Part shown: one piece after another, positions 53,314 through 63,500 of the stretch
How the letters are laid out: each line of letters begins with the position of its first letter
Numbering within the stretch: the first letter of the stretch is position 1
Assembly: GCA_050732935.1 (NCBI GenBank)
Contig: JBOHRW010000199.1
Span: forward strand, 1-64,000
DNA from: DASRVA01 sp050732935
GTDB lineage: Bacteria > Gemmatimonadota > Gemmatimonadetes > JACCXV01 > JAHWKZ01
Direction: 5' to 3'
Length of the DNA: 64,000 bases
Made by a program: the position numbers and the translations under genes
Notes under the pieces: generated by a model
The model's input: the letters and a program-made list of their open reading frames with translations, nothing else
The model's database searches: none
What the model was told of the DNA's origin: nothing

Positions 53314-53448
53314 CGGTCCTCCTCGCTCCTCCATGATCGTTAGTGAAGCTGGTCGAAAAAGTCCTCTCGTCAAGCCGCTCGAAGGTCGAAGCCAGGGTAA
53401 GCGTCGACCGGCTGCAGGAGACCGCCCACCCCTACGGCCTCGGCCTCA

Positions 53449-54327
53449 TCACGTCTTTCCATGCCTCCCCCTCGGCTCGCCGGTCGCGCTCGCAATGCCG
53501 GCCGGAGATTCCGACCGCGTCAGGCGTCGATAGTAATCCGGATACCTTCGGATGCGCTCGGTCAGGGTCGGAGAAAGCGCCTCCAGCCACGGAAGCAGTC
53601 GCGCCCTCCGATACGGATACACCGCGAAGCGCGGTCGTTCGATCGTGCCCACGATGGCCTCGGCCACCTCCTCGGCCGTCTGCCGCGGGCTCCGGATCCG
53701 GACCCCGCTCCGTGGTCCGCCTCCGGTGTGATCGCGCTGCGCTTCCCGGAACTCGGTACCGGTGACGACCGGATAGACGACCGACACCAGGGCCCCGATC
53801 TCACCCGCTTCTACACGCAACCCTTCAGCCAGGTTCATCTGGGCAGCCTTGGTGGCGCTGTACAGGGCGTTGGCGGGAAGCCCGTGGAAGGCGGCGCTCG
53901 AGCTGACGATCACGACGTGACCGGATCGCTGTTTCTCGAAGATCGGCCATACCGCCTGGATCGCCCAGATCGTGCCGAGGACGTTGACATCAAAGATCTC
54001 GCGCGCTTCGTCGGGCGGGGTGTCCGCCACCGGCGCGACGACTCCAAACCCGGCGTTGGCCACGACCACATCCAGCCTACCCCAACGTCGGGCCGCTGCC
54101 GTCGTCAGACGCTCCAGGTCGTCCCGGTTTCGCACGTCACCCGGCACGACCTCGGCCTCGCCCCCGGTGGTTTCCACTCGTCGCGCCACCTCGGCCAGAC
54201 GGGCCTGCCGGCGGGCGAGCAGAACCAGCCGCATACGCCGCCGCGCGCAGGCGACAGCGGTGGCGGCTCCGATCCCGCTCGACGCTCCGGTGATCGCGAC
54301 GACCCGTCCCTCGAGGACGCGCTTCAC
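53449..54327 (-). CDS. Short-chain dehydrogenase/reductase
   Basis: 292 residues from a GTG. Rossmann motif VAITGASSGIGAATAVA, LDVVVANAGFGVVAPV, catalytic Ser in VIVSSSAAFHG and the YxxxK pair in ALYSATKAAQMNLAEG. C-terminal helical extension (RLLPWLEALSPTLTERIRRY) as in classical SDRs of the SDR_c5 sort. Substrate unknown. The gene is single on the minus strand. Confidence 0.92.
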   Translation of the reverse strand: MKRVLEGRVVAITGASSGIGAATAVACARRRMRLVLLARRQARLAEVARRVETTGGEAEVVPGDVRNRDDLERLTTAAARRWGRLDVVVANAGFGVVAPVADTPPDEAREIFDVNVLGTIWAIQAVWPIFEKQRSGHVVIVSSSAAFHGLPANALYSATKAAQMNLAEGLRVEAGEIGALVSVVYPVVTGTEFREAQRDHTGGGPRSGVRIRSPRQTAEEVAEAIVGTIERPRFAVYPYRRARLLPWLEALSPTLTERIRRYPDYYRRLTRSESPAGIASATGEPRGRHGKT

Positions 54328-54388
54328 CTGGCCCGGCCCCCGGGACGGTTCGAATTTCTACGTTCGGATGGAAGAGCTTCCGGCGCCC

Positions 54389-54772
54389 TCAGTCCCGCTG
54401 GCGCGACCACCAGGCGAGGGCCGCGTAGATGATCCAGGCGTTGGCCAGGATCCCGATCGCCAGGAACAGCATCTCGAGCCCCGGGGCGATCGGCCCGGTA
54501 CCGCGGAACATCATGGCCAGCAGGCTCCAGGGAAACGCCAGCACGTTGACGAGCGTCGTCTGGAGCTCCTCTCCGGGGCGTGTCAACGCCACCGGGAGCA
54601 GGTACGCGACGAACGCGAGAAGGAGGTAGATCCCCGTTCCCAACCGCGCGATTCGCGGCCTCGGCCGATCGATCGGCTCCCTCTTCTTGCGTTCCGGTCT
54701 TACCGGGCGGACTCGTTTCTTGCGTTCCGGGCGCTGGGGGCGGGTCCGGGTGGTCGATCGGTCGTCGGCCAT
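54389..54772 (-). CDS. Hypothetical two-to-three-helix membrane protein
   Basis: 127 residues from ATG 54772 with AGGAGG upstream. A highly basic Arg/Lys/Pro N-terminus with a doubled VRPVRPERKKR-like repeat is followed by helices at about 47-63, 74-90 and 100-120. Basic part should be cytoplasmic. No family recognised. Confidence 0.7.
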   Translation of the reverse strand: MADDRSTTRTRPQRPERKKRVRPVRPERKKREPIDRPRPRIARLGTGIYLLLAFVAYLLPVALTRPGEELQTTLVNVLAFPWSLLAMMFRGTGPIAPGLEMLFLAIGILANAWIIYAALAWWSRQRD

Positions 54773-54894
54773 CGATCCTCCTGTGCTCCAACGTGTTACG
54801 GCGATGGACGCAGGCTGAAGCGTCCACCGCCGGCCAGCTGACACCCTCCGGCGTGGCGATTTTCCACGGGGCGGGGGCCACCCCGCCGACCCCT

Positions 54895-55545
54895 TCAGGG
54901 TGCAAGGTCCGTGCCCCCCTGCAGGGGGATCTGCGGCCGCTCCGCCAGGCGGTCGATCCATTCGATCAGGGCGGGGTGGCGGTCCGGACGGGCCTCGAGA
55001 TGCTCCATCAGGATGTGGTGGAAACGCCACGGGTCGTCGGCCTCCCGCCATACGGCATAGCGTAGAAACGGCCACGCCGCGCAGTCGGCGGCCGAGAAGC
55101 CGTCGTCCAGGAGGTACGCGCGTCCCGAGAGGAGCGCCTCGAAGCGGTCCAGCGAGCGACCCATCCCCATCCCCCATTCCGCGATCCGATCGGTGTCCGG
55201 TTCCGCCTTCCCTTCCTCCACGAAGATCAGGTTCGGGGGCCGCTTCCAGATCCCGTTGAACCAGTCGAGGAAGACGTCCATCTCCTCGCGGCGCGCGCGA
55301 TCTTCGGGAAAGAGCGGCGGCTTGGGATGGCGCCTCTCCAGATGGCGCAGAATCTCGGTCGAGTCGTGGACGACCACGCCGTCTTCCTCGATCACCGGGA
55401 CCAGGTCCTGGCCGCTGACGCGGCGGACGGGCGTCCGATCGTCGCGATCGACCGCCACGACCTCGGTCGGAAGCCCCTTGTGGGCGAGGGCCAGGGCGAC
55501 GCGCTCGGTGTTGAGCGAAAGCAGGAACCCGTAGAGGCGGATCAC
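54895..55545 (-). CDS. Glutathione S-transferase family protein
   Basis: 216 residues from a GTG. Thioredoxin-fold N-terminal domain (IRLYGFLLSLNTERVALALA; DLVPVIEEDGVVVHDSTEIL, with the cis-Pro in LVPV and an STEI glutathione-binding site), then an all-helical C-terminal domain (LLDDGFSAADCAAWPFLRY). Substrate unknown. Divergent from pruA. Confidence 0.88.
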   Translation of the reverse strand: MIRLYGFLLSLNTERVALALAHKGLPTEVVAVDRDDRTPVRRVSGQDLVPVIEEDGVVVHDSTEILRHLERRHPKPPLFPEDRARREEMDVFLDWFNGIWKRPPNLIFVEEGKAEPDTDRIAEWGMGMGRSLDRFEALLSGRAYLLDDGFSAADCAAWPFLRYAVWREADDPWRFHHILMEHLEARPDRHPALIEWIDRLAERPQIPLQGGTDLAP

Positions 55546-55626
55546 ACCGCCAACCTAGCCGGGCGGGGAGAGGCCGTCAGCCGCTCTCTCGGTTGACGCC
55601 CTGTCGGACCGGGCGGACCTTTGACC

Positions 55627-55641
55627 GCGATCGACGATCGC
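55627..55641. promoter_or_regulatory. Perfect inverted repeat upstream of pruA
   Basis: GCGATCG-A-CGATCGC, arms of seven bases, just downstream of a TTGACC box (55621-55626) and 20 bases before the pruA start. It lies in the divergent spacer with the GST gene and could be an operator. Confidence 0.5.
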
Positions 55642-55660
55642 CAATTCGAACCCGGAGACG

Positions 55661-57301
55661 ATGACGATGAGCGATACGGCCACGACCGCCCAGACGGCGA
55701 CCTCCGACATGACCGCCCGCGCGCGTTCGAAGGAGCCGACGACGCTCGCCGAGCGCCTGGCGGACTTCAGCCCCGAGACCTACCACGATTTCACCGACCC
55801 CGATACGGCGGATCGCATGCGCGCGGCAATCCGCGAGGTGGAGGCGGAACTCGGACGGTCCTACCCCAATCGGATCGGCGGCGAGGACGTCACGCTCGAC
55901 GAGACGTTCGCCTCCATCAACCCGGCCGACCCGGATCAGGTGGTCGGCCGCTTCCCCAAGGGAGACGCGGCGCTGGCCGACCGAGCGGTGGCAGCCGGGG
56001 TCAGGGCCTTCGAGACCTGGAAGCGCGTCCCCGCCGACGAGCGCGCCGACTTCCTCTTCCAGGTCGCCGACGTCATGCGCCGGCGCCGCCTCGAGCTGGC
56101 CGCCTGGATGGTGTTCGAGGTCGGGAAGAGCTGGGGCGAGGCCGACGCCGACGTCGCCGAGGCGATCGACTTCTGCGACTATTACGCCCGGCTCATGCTC
56201 CACTACGCGTATGACGAGTACCCGCTGGCCGATTACGAGCCGGAGGAAAACCGCGTGGTCTATCTCCCGCTTGGAGTCGGCGCGATCATTCCTCCCTGGA
56301 ACTTCCCGCTCGCGATCCTGGCCGGAATGGCCTCGGCAGCGGTCGTGGCCGGCAACACGGTCGTCCTCAAGCCGGCCAGCGAGTCGCCGACGATCGCCTG
56401 GAAGTTCATGGAGGTGATGGACGAGGCCGGCCTGCCACCCGGCGTGCTCAACTTCCTGACCGGACCCGGTCACATCGTGGGCCGGCAGCTGGTCGATCAT
56501 CGCGACATCCGGTTCGTGTCCTTCACCGGCTCCAAGCAGGTGGGGATCGAGATCAACGAGCGGGCGGCCGAGGTCCAGCCCGGGCAGAAGTGGCTCAAGC
56601 GGGTGATCGCCGAGATGGGGGGCAAGGACGCGATCGTCGTGGACCGCGACACCGACCTGGATGCCGCGGTCGAGGGGGTCGCCGTCTCCGCCTTCGGCTA
56701 TCAGGGCCAGAAGTGCTCGGCCTGCTCGCGGGCCATCGTGGACGCCGAGATCTACGACGAGTTCCTGAAGCGCCTGGTGAAGCGGGCCGGAGAGATCGAG
56801 CCGGGGAAGGTGACGGAAGGCTCCTGGATGGGACCGGTCGTGAGCGCCAGCCAGTTCCAGAAGGTCGGCGAGTACATCGAAGCCGGAAAGAACGAGGGCG
56901 CGCTCGTCCTGGGAGGCCACTACGAGGATGCCGAGGGCTTCTATATCGAGCCCACGATCTTCGCCGATGTCAAGCCGGATGCCCGGATCGCGCGTGAGGA
57001 GATCTTCGGGCCCGTGCTGGCGGTCATCAAGGCGCGCGACTTCGACGAGGCGCTCCAGATCGCCAACGACACGGAGTACGGTCTGACAGGCGCGGTCTAC
57101 ACGAACGACGCCGACAAGATCCGGCGCGCCGAGGAGGAGTTTCACGTCGGCAACCTCTACGTCAACCGGAAGTGCACGGGCGCGCTGGTCGGGGTCCATC
57201 CGTTCGGGGGCTTCAACATGTCGGGAACGGACTCCAAGGCCGGCGGGCGCGACTACCTGCTGCTGTTTCTCCAGCCCAAAACGATCGCCCGGAAGAAGTG
57301 A
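55661..57301 (+). CDS. pruA: L-glutamate gamma-semialdehyde dehydrogenase
   Basis: 546 residues, ATG with CGGAG upstream. Stand-alone P5C dehydrogenase: N-terminal SFxPETYHDF, LGVGAIIPPWNFPLAILAGM, VLKPASESPTIAWKF, FVSFTGSKQVGIEI, catalytic Glu in VIAEMGGKDAIVVDRD, catalytic Cys in YQGQKCSACSRAIV and EIFGPVLAVIKARDFDEAL. Oxidises glutamate semialdehyde to glutamate in proline breakdown. No proline dehydrogenase is adjacent; the MFS gene follows. Confidence 0.95.
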   Translation: MTMSDTATTAQTATSDMTARARSKEPTTLAERLADFSPETYHDFTDPDTADRMRAAIREVEAELGRSYPNRIGGEDVTLDETFASINPADPDQVVGRFPKGDAALADRAVAAGVRAFETWKRVPADERADFLFQVADVMRRRRLELAAWMVFEVGKSWGEADADVAEAIDFCDYYARLMLHYAYDEYPLADYEPEENRVVYLPLGVGAIIPPWNFPLAILAGMASAAVVAGNTVVLKPASESPTIAWKFMEVMDEAGLPPGVLNFLTGPGHIVGRQLVDHRDIRFVSFTGSKQVGIEINERAAEVQPGQKWLKRVIAEMGGKDAIVVDRDTDLDAAVEGVAVSAFGYQGQKCSACSRAIVDAEIYDEFLKRLVKRAGEIEPGKVTEGSWMGPVVSASQFQKVGEYIEAGKNEGALVLGGHYEDAEGFYIEPTIFADVKPDARIAREEIFGPVLAVIKARDFDEALQIANDTEYGLTGAVYTNDADKIRRAEEEFHVGNLYVNRKCTGALVGVHPFGGFNMSGTDSKAGGRDYLLLFLQPKTIARKK

Positions 57302-57338
57302 GGCGCCCGAAGATGCCCCATCCCGGGTCCTCCCTCGC

Positions 57339-58529
57339 GTGCTGAGCCGCGCGGCGCGGCGCGACATGGGGCTCCTCTTCGGAGCCCTGGGCGCCTTCTT
57401 CCTTTCGATCAGCATGCTGGTTCCCACCCTTCCGCTCTACGTGCGCTCGCTGGGCGGCGATCCGATCGAGATCGGCCTCGTGGTGGGCAGCTTCTCGCTC
57501 GGCGTCCTGGTCGTCCGCCCGTGGGTGGGTCACGCCCTCGACAGCCGCGGGAGGCGCCCCCTCCTCGTGCTGGGGAGCCTCGTGGTCGCCATCGTCTCGC
57601 CTCTCTACGTCTGGCTCACGGCGCTCGGGCTCCTGATTGCCGTGCGCGTGGTCCACGGAATGGGGCTCTCCGCCTTCACGGGAGCCTCCACCACCCTCGT
57701 CACCGATCTCTCCCCGCCCCACCGCCGCACGGAGTTTCTGGGCTACCTGTCGACCTCGAGCATCCTCGCGTTCGCCCTCGGACCCCTGGTGGGGATCGAG
57801 ATCTCCGAGCGCTGGGGATACCCGGCCCTCTTCGCGGCCATCACCGCCTGCGCCGTGGCTTCGCTGGCCTGCGGAGCGGGGATCAGCCGCCCGCCGCGGC
57901 ATTTCGATAGATCGTCGCGCGCGGATTATCGCCGGGCCATCCTGCGGCGGGACGTCCTCGTTCCCACGGCGACCCTGCTCCTCGTCACGCTCGCGCACGG
58001 CGGGCTCTTCGCCTTCATCCCGATCCTGCTGGAGGAGCGCCTCGAGTTCAACTTCGGGCTCTTCTTTCTCTCCTACGCCGGGGCGTCGCTGGTCGTGCGG
58101 CTCGCCATCGGACGGATCGCCCGGCTGTGGGGAGACGGGCCGCTGGTGTGGGGGGGACTCGCCCTCTATGCGATCGGGCTCGCCCTGGCGCCCTTCGTCC
58201 ACGACACCATCTCGATGATCCTCCCCGCCGTCTTCCTCGGAGTCGGATTCGGGGCCTATCAGCCGGCGGTCTACGGGATCGTGGCCAACGCGGCCTCGGA
58301 CCGCACGCGCGGCATGGTCCTGAGCGTCTTCCTGGCCGCCTTCGACGCCGGGATGTCGCTGGGCGGCCTGGTCTCGGGGCCGATCGTCGCCGCCTACGGC
58401 ATCCCGCGACTGATCCTGGGGCTCACGTTCGTGCCGCTCCTGGCCGCCGCGGTCTTCGTAAGCTGGCTGGGCTGGAGACCGGCGCCTTGTCCGCCCGCCC
58501 TTCCCGAAGAGGCCCGGGTGCCCTCTTGA
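57339..58529 (+). CDS. Major facilitator superfamily transporter
   Basis: 396 residues from a GTG; ATG 57366 is an alternative. Twelve helices. MFS loop motif RPWVGHALDSRGRRPLLVLG between helices 2 and 3 and a second in RLAIGRIARLWGDGPLVWGG. Likely a drug or metabolite exporter. Substrate unknown. Overlaps the next gene by TTGA. Confidence 0.92.
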   Translation: MLSRAARRDMGLLFGALGAFFLSISMLVPTLPLYVRSLGGDPIEIGLVVGSFSLGVLVVRPWVGHALDSRGRRPLLVLGSLVVAIVSPLYVWLTALGLLIAVRVVHGMGLSAFTGASTTLVTDLSPPHRRTEFLGYLSTSSILAFALGPLVGIEISERWGYPALFAAITACAVASLACGAGISRPPRHFDRSSRADYRRAILRRDVLVPTATLLLVTLAHGGLFAFIPILLEERLEFNFGLFFLSYAGASLVVRLAIGRIARLWGDGPLVWGGLALYAIGLALAPFVHDTISMILPAVFLGVGFGAYQPAVYGIVANAASDRTRGMVLSVFLAAFDAGMSLGGLVSGPIVAAYGIPRLILGLTFVPLLAAAVFVSWLGWRPAPCPPALPEEARVPS

Positions 58530-59182
58530 GGTGGTCTTGGATCGCAGCCGGGCTTTTCGCTTGCCTGATGGTACTGGCCCCCGCGTCATGGTCGAGGGCC
58601 CAGAAGCCCGACCCGATCATCCCCGGCGGGCGTCCCTTCGAGGTCCGGCACGTGCTGCAGGCCGCCGACTCGATCCTGAGCACACCCGAGCGCGGTGTCA
58701 GCCTCGAGGCTTTCCGGAACGACACGGTGACGGGCGTCTATCTGCAAGGGAGCTATCAGGGGCGCGACGAATCGATTGGCTTCGGCGGCGGAGCCGAAGG
58801 GATGCGCTACCTGTGGTTTTCCATCGGCGGTCCGCCGGGTGTGGAGTACGTGGCCCTTCTTTACGATCTGGATCACGACCTGACCGCGGAGTTCATGCTC
58901 CTTCGCACGATCGACAGAAACCGGCGCACCGACTACGCGATCGAGTACCGAGCCCCGAGCGTCCGCAACGAGACCTTCGACATCACGCTCCAGCCCGCGT
59001 GCGCGCCCCCGCGCTGCGATCCCTCCTCGTGGACGGAGCACCCGCGGCGGACGGTCCATGTCGCCCCGGAATGGTTCGAGCCCTCGAGACCGCTCCTGTC
59101 CCTGGCGGCGGCGCGCGGGGAGCAATGGCTCGGCCGCCCGGTGGCCTTGCTTCGCCGTCCCCCGCCCGATCTCCAGCCATGA
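58526..59182 (+). CDS. Secreted hypothetical protein
   Basis: 218 residues from a TTG that overlaps the MFS stop (TTGA); ATG 58568 is an alternative. Signal peptide WIAAGLFACLMVLAPASWSRAQ. The mature part is beta-rich (DTVTGVYLQGSYQGRDESIG; FMLLRTIDRNRRTDYAIEY) with two Cys near ACAPPRC. No family recognised. Middle gene of an MFS/secreted/methyltransferase trio. Confidence 0.75.
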   Translation: MRWSWIAAGLFACLMVLAPASWSRAQKPDPIIPGGRPFEVRHVLQAADSILSTPERGVSLEAFRNDTVTGVYLQGSYQGRDESIGFGGGAEGMRYLWFSIGGPPGVEYVALLYDLDHDLTAEFMLLRTIDRNRRTDYAIEYRAPSVRNETFDITLQPACAPPRCDPSSWTEHPRRTVHVAPEWFEPSRPLLSLAAARGEQWLGRPVALLRRPPPDLQP

Positions 59183-59934
59183 TGCCGCGGCTGGCCCGGC
59201 GCGGGCCCGAGCTCGTCGAATGGATGGATGCCGGACTAGGAACGGAAGCCGAGGTCGCGGGTGCGTACCGCGAGCTCGAGCGGGTCAACCTAAGGCTCGG
59301 CGGCTATCGCGCCACGGTGGGACCGCTCCGGGAGCTCCTGGGTCGCGAGCCGGAAGCCGATCTCTCGATCCTCGACGTGGCCGGCGGGGATGGACGCAGC
59401 GCCGTCCAGCTCGTCGAGCGGCTCGCCTCCCCGCGCGCCCGCGTGACGGCATGGGTGCTCGACATGGGCCCGCTGTCGACCGCCCTCGCCGCGAGGCGCG
59501 TCTCGGCGGGGGGGAGGATCATGGCCGTCCGCGGTGACGCGCGCCGGCTTCCCTTCCCGGACCGCAGCGTCGACGTCGTCCACTCCGCCGCCTTCCTCCA
59601 TCACTTGGGCGTCGACGACGCCTGCGATGTCCTGGTCGAGATGTGCCGCGTGAGCCGCCGCTTCGTCCTGGTCAACGATCTCGTCCGCTCCTGGATCGCC
59701 GCCGGCTCGATCTGGGTCCTGACCCGCCTCCTCAGCGAGAACCGGCTGATCCGTCACGACGGCCCGCTCTCGGTCCTCAAGGCGTTCCGGCCGGAGGAGC
59801 TCCTCCGTCTCGCCCGGGCGGGCGGGCCTTCCGTCGGCGGATTCCGCTGGCGGCTGGAACGCTCCTTTCCCTACCGGATGACGCTGATCGGTGCGCGGGT
59901 GGCCGGCCCGCCACCGCGAGATCCCCCGGGGTGA
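59179..59934 (+). CDS. SAM-dependent methyltransferase, UbiE-like
   Basis: 251 residues from ATG 59179 overlapping the previous stop (ATGA). Methyltransferase_11-type: ILDVAGGDGRSAVQLVERLA, MAVRGDARRLPFPDRSVDVV, HSAAFLHHLGVDDACDVLVE. Small-molecule methylation is likely. Followed by a strong hairpin terminator. Confidence 0.9.
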   Translation: MMPRLARRGPELVEWMDAGLGTEAEVAGAYRELERVNLRLGGYRATVGPLRELLGREPEADLSILDVAGGDGRSAVQLVERLASPRARVTAWVLDMGPLSTALAARRVSAGGRIMAVRGDARRLPFPDRSVDVVHSAAFLHHLGVDDACDVLVEMCRVSRRFVLVNDLVRSWIAAGSIWVLTRLLSENRLIRHDGPLSVLKAFRPEELLRLARAGGPSVGGFRWRLERSFPYRMTLIGARVAGPPPRDPPG

Positions 59935-59961
59935 ATGACCCTCTCATGAGCCCCATAAGAA

Positions 59962-59985
59962 ACGCGGCCCCCGAAAGGGCCGCGT
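59962..59985. terminator. Bidirectional hairpin terminator
   Basis: ACGCGGCCC (59962-59970), six-base loop, GGGCCGCGT (59977-59985): a perfect 9-bp stem between two convergent genes. A short T-rich run (TTCTCTGTT) follows on the plus strand and A-rich sequence flanks the other side. Confidence 0.75.
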
Positions 59986-60011
59986 TCTCTGTTCGATGAC
60001 TCTCGTTCGAG

Positions 60012-60311
60012 TTACGACCTGAGCGTCGTAACCGCGAGGTCGAAGCTCTCGACCGATGGCGTCCCCTGGATCACGGGCTTCAGCGTCTCGAGGACCTTCG
60101 GATAGGTGTTCGTCCGATACTCCTCGGCGTGCTCCCGGTTGTCCCAGAGGCTGATCCCGATGCCGCGATCGTCGTTGACCATCGCCAGCTCGCCACGGAA
60201 CCCTTCCTGCCTCTTCATCAGCGGCAGGATTTCCTTCTCCATCGTGGTCTTGAATTCCTGGCCCTTGCCAGGCTTGATCTCGAATTGAACGCTACGCGTG
60301 CACTGTGTCAT
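60012..60311 (-). CDS. ABM-domain (antibiotic biosynthesis monooxygenase) protein
   Basis: 99 residues from ATG 60311 with GAAGGG upstream. Dimeric alpha/beta barrel fold: TRSVQFEIKPGKGQEFKTTM, GFRGELAMVNDDRGIGISLW and REHAEEYRTNTYPKVLETL. Possible oxygenase or stress protein; no heme-binding Asn-His pair can be confirmed. Strong promoter upstream. Confidence 0.85.
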   Translation of the reverse strand: MTQCTRSVQFEIKPGKGQEFKTTMEKEILPLMKRQEGFRGELAMVNDDRGIGISLWDNREHAEEYRTNTYPKVLETLKPVIQGTPSVESFDLAVTTLRS

Positions 60312-60404
60312 GAAGTTCCCTTCTTTGCCTCGCGAATGAGGCGTCACAGAGACGCCGCGGGGAGTCGGCCGGCGAGGCAGTTAAGCCGTCCCCGATGGAC
60401 ACAC

Positions 60405-60433
60405 AAGATACTATCATTGATCTCGTAAGTCAA
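60405..60433 (-). promoter_or_regulatory. Strong sigma70 promoter of the ABM gene
   Basis: On the minus strand TTGACT (60428-60433) and TATCTT (60405-60410) are 17 bases apart. An A/T-rich tract of about 25 bases lies upstream of the -35 box like an UP element. It is 94 bases before the gene and is the most AT-rich spot in the window. Confidence 0.75.
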
Positions 60434-60480
60434 GTTTTTTCAATAATTTACGAAATCGGTAAACAGGGGCCTGGATCGTG

Positions 60481-60514
60481 AAGAGCCCCGCCGTCCGAGG
60501 GCGGCGGGGCTCTT
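60481..60514 (-). terminator. Terminator hairpin of the TonB receptor gene
   Basis: AAGAGCCCCGCC (60481-60492), a ten-base loop, GGCGGGGCTCTT (60503-60514): a perfect 12-bp stem 42 bases after the receptor stop. No run of T follows on the minus strand. Confidence 0.7.
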
Positions 60515-60555
60515 CGTCTGACCCGGCGACGAGAGCCGGCGCAGGCGTTTCTGGC

Positions 60556-63500
60556 TCAGAAGCGCAGCTTGGTGCCCAGCTGGATCCGACGCGGATCGCC
60601 GAGACCGCTCCTCACCGTGCCGTCGAAGTTGAACAGCAGGGATCCGGCCGACGGGTCCTGGAAGTTGTCCGTATCGGTCAGATTGAAGACCTCGAAGATC
60701 GCCTCCAGCCCCACGCCCGACGTGAGCGGGAACAGCTTCGAGAGCCGGAGATCCCAGGTGAACAGCTCGTTCTCCTTCCTGAGCGTGTTCCGCTCGAGGA
60801 TGGAGCCGTCCAGACAGATCCGGTCCTGCGGAGTCGCCGCGCGCTCCCCGGTCCCCTGGTTATTCGCTCCGCACACTTCGCTGACAGGTTGCGCCGAGGC
60901 CGCCTGCACGATGTTGGTCCAGTAGATGTTCCAAGGCAGGCGCACCAGGGCGTAGGCGTTGAACCGGTGGCGCTGGTCGCGATCGCTGTAGCCGTACTCG
61001 GGGTCGAGGTCGTCGGCCCGGGCATACCGGAACAAGAACGGATCGCGCTCGTTGTCGTCGTCCGACTTGTCCCACGAGAGCGTGTAGTTGGCTTCCAGGT
61101 CGAGCCAGTCGGCGACGCCCCCCTTGAGGCCGAACGTGATGCCGTTGTAAATCGAGTGCGCCGAGCTTTCGAGCACGGTCAGGGCACCGATTCCGTTCAG
61201 CGTGTCATTCGCCCCCGTCGGCGATCCGGGGGTCACGGGCAAGCCGGTTCCCCAGGGGCTCCCGAACACGGCCGCGTTCCGGTCGACGAAGCGAAACAGG
61301 TTGTCGGTATAGGCAAAGTTGTAGCTGAGGTAGCCGGCGAGACGCGGGGCGAACTTGCGCTCGTACTCGGCTGAGACGGCGTAGGTCTGCGGTACATCGA
61401 GGTCCTTCTCGGGGACCTGGACGCCGGGGTGGTCCGGCTGGACGGTGCTCGTATCCAGGAGCTCCCCGTAGGCCGGCGGCGTCACGCCGAAGTCGTTGAA
61501 GAAGCTGGCCCGGAAGATCGTCTGGCCGATGGCGCCGGACGAGGAGCGATGCTGGGCGAAAACCAGCATCGGGATCCGCGCGTTGTAGATCCCGGCGCTT
61601 CCCCGCAGGATCTGGCTCGCGTCCCCATCGATGTCGTAGGTGATCCCGAAGCGCGGCTGGATGTTGTCCAGGTCATCCGGGATCACGCCGTCCGACGGGA
61701 ACTCCAGCCCGAGCTTGGTCTGGCCGATGAACGGCGCGTAGAAGAGCTCGTCCTGAGGCGGGATGTTCTCCGGATGCCAGGTCCCCTCCCAGCGTACGCC
61801 GTAGTTGACCGTCACCTTCGGGCTCGGGTTCCACGCATCCTGGGCGTAGAAGGCGAGCTCGTTCACGCTGAAGCTCTGCGAGCCGGCCTGCTCGGCGGTG
61901 TCGAGCGGCGGCACCGGGGCGAACTGGAGGAAGGTGTTCAGCGGCCCGGAGATACTCGTCCCTTCCGGGCAGACCCCGTTCGGATCCGTCGTCACCAGGT
62001 TCCCCTCGGCGTCCGAGCACTCCACGAACGTCGGGCCCTGCTCGACGTAGTTGATGAAACCGTCGACGCTGTTGAAGATGTAGCGCCCCGAGGCGAAACC
62101 GATGAACGTCTGCTCGATCTCCGTCCGGTTCCACTCGGCGCCGAACTTGTAGAGGTGGTTCCCCCGGGCGATCGTCACGTTGTCGTTCAGCTGCCACCGG
62201 ACATCAAACGCCGGATCGATGGGCAGGAAGAACGGCAGGCCCCAGCGGAAGCCGTCCACGAAGTCGGCGCCGGTGTCCGGAAACGGCTGTCCCGGCGCGA
62301 TCTCCGGACCCTCGTACGGCCGCGGCCGGTCCTCCCGCGCCCACTGGAAGCGGAACTCGTTGGCCAGGGTTGGCGAGAGCTGGCTGTGGAGCGCTGCGTT
62401 GATCGCGTTGGACTCGTCGCGCTCGATGCCGTTCGCACTGCGGCCCCACGAGTCGACGTCGAAGGTGCCGTTCAGCTGCTCGGACTCGGTATAGTTGTAC
62501 TTGATCTCGAAGTTGTTCCGGTCGTTCAGGATCACGTCCAGCTTGCCGAAGAAGGCCTTGGCGTCGTCGGTTCGGCTGATCGGGCCGAAGTCTTCGGCGA
62601 GCTGGGGAAAGCGCTCCTCGAAGAAGTCGATCAGCTTCTGGAGCTCCCCGGGCTGCTGGACCAGAGCGAAGCGGTTGGTCTGCTTGGTCTGGTCGAACTC
62701 CTGCTGGTCGTACGACAGGAAGAAGAACGCCTTGTTCCGCTTGAGCGGCCCGCCCAGGGTGAAGCCGAACTGCTGCTGGTCGAAGTTCGGGTTGCCGCCA
62801 CCGCGCGCGAAGTCGCTGGAGAGCTCATCGGCCTGACCGAAAAAGTGAGCCGTCCCCTCGAACTCGTTGGTGCCCGATTTCGTCAGCACGTTCACGAAGC
62901 CGCTGGATGAGCGGCCGAACTCGGCCGGCGCGCCGGCGTTCACCACCACGATCTCCTCGATCGCGTCCTGGTTGAAGGTGAAGGCGGGCCGCTGGCCGCC
63001 GCGTTGCTCGCCGAAGAACGGGTTGTTGAAGTCGGCTCCGTCGACCGAGACGTTGTTGAAGATCCCGCGCTGGCCGTTGAACGTGAGTTCATCTCCGTCC
63101 GGTCCCTGGACGATGGCGGCCCCCGGTGTCAGGAGCGTGAAGTCGAGGAAGTTCCGGCCGTTGTTGGGCAGGTTCTCCACCACGTCCTCGTCGAACCGCT
63201 GGGAGGAGCTCACGTCGGTGGGATCCACGACCGGCGCCTGCACCACGGCCACGATCTCCTGGACCTCGAGGGGCTGGAACCGGAGTTCCAGGTTCACGGT
63301 CTCGCCCAGACGCACCACGATCTCCTCCGCCGCGGCGTCGCCGATCACGCTGGGCGACTGGACGAGCACGTCGTAATGGCCGGTCGGAAGCTGCGGGGCG
63401 ACGAAGATGCCGACGTCGTTGGTGGCGAGCGTTCGCTGCAGGCCGGTCTCGCGATGCGTGACGATGACGTTCGCGTCCGTGACGAGCGCGCCTTCCGGAT

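Noticed and set aside
54340..54365. tRNA T-loop-like GGTTCGAAT
   Set aside because: No acceptor stem, anticodon arm or matching 3' half around it.
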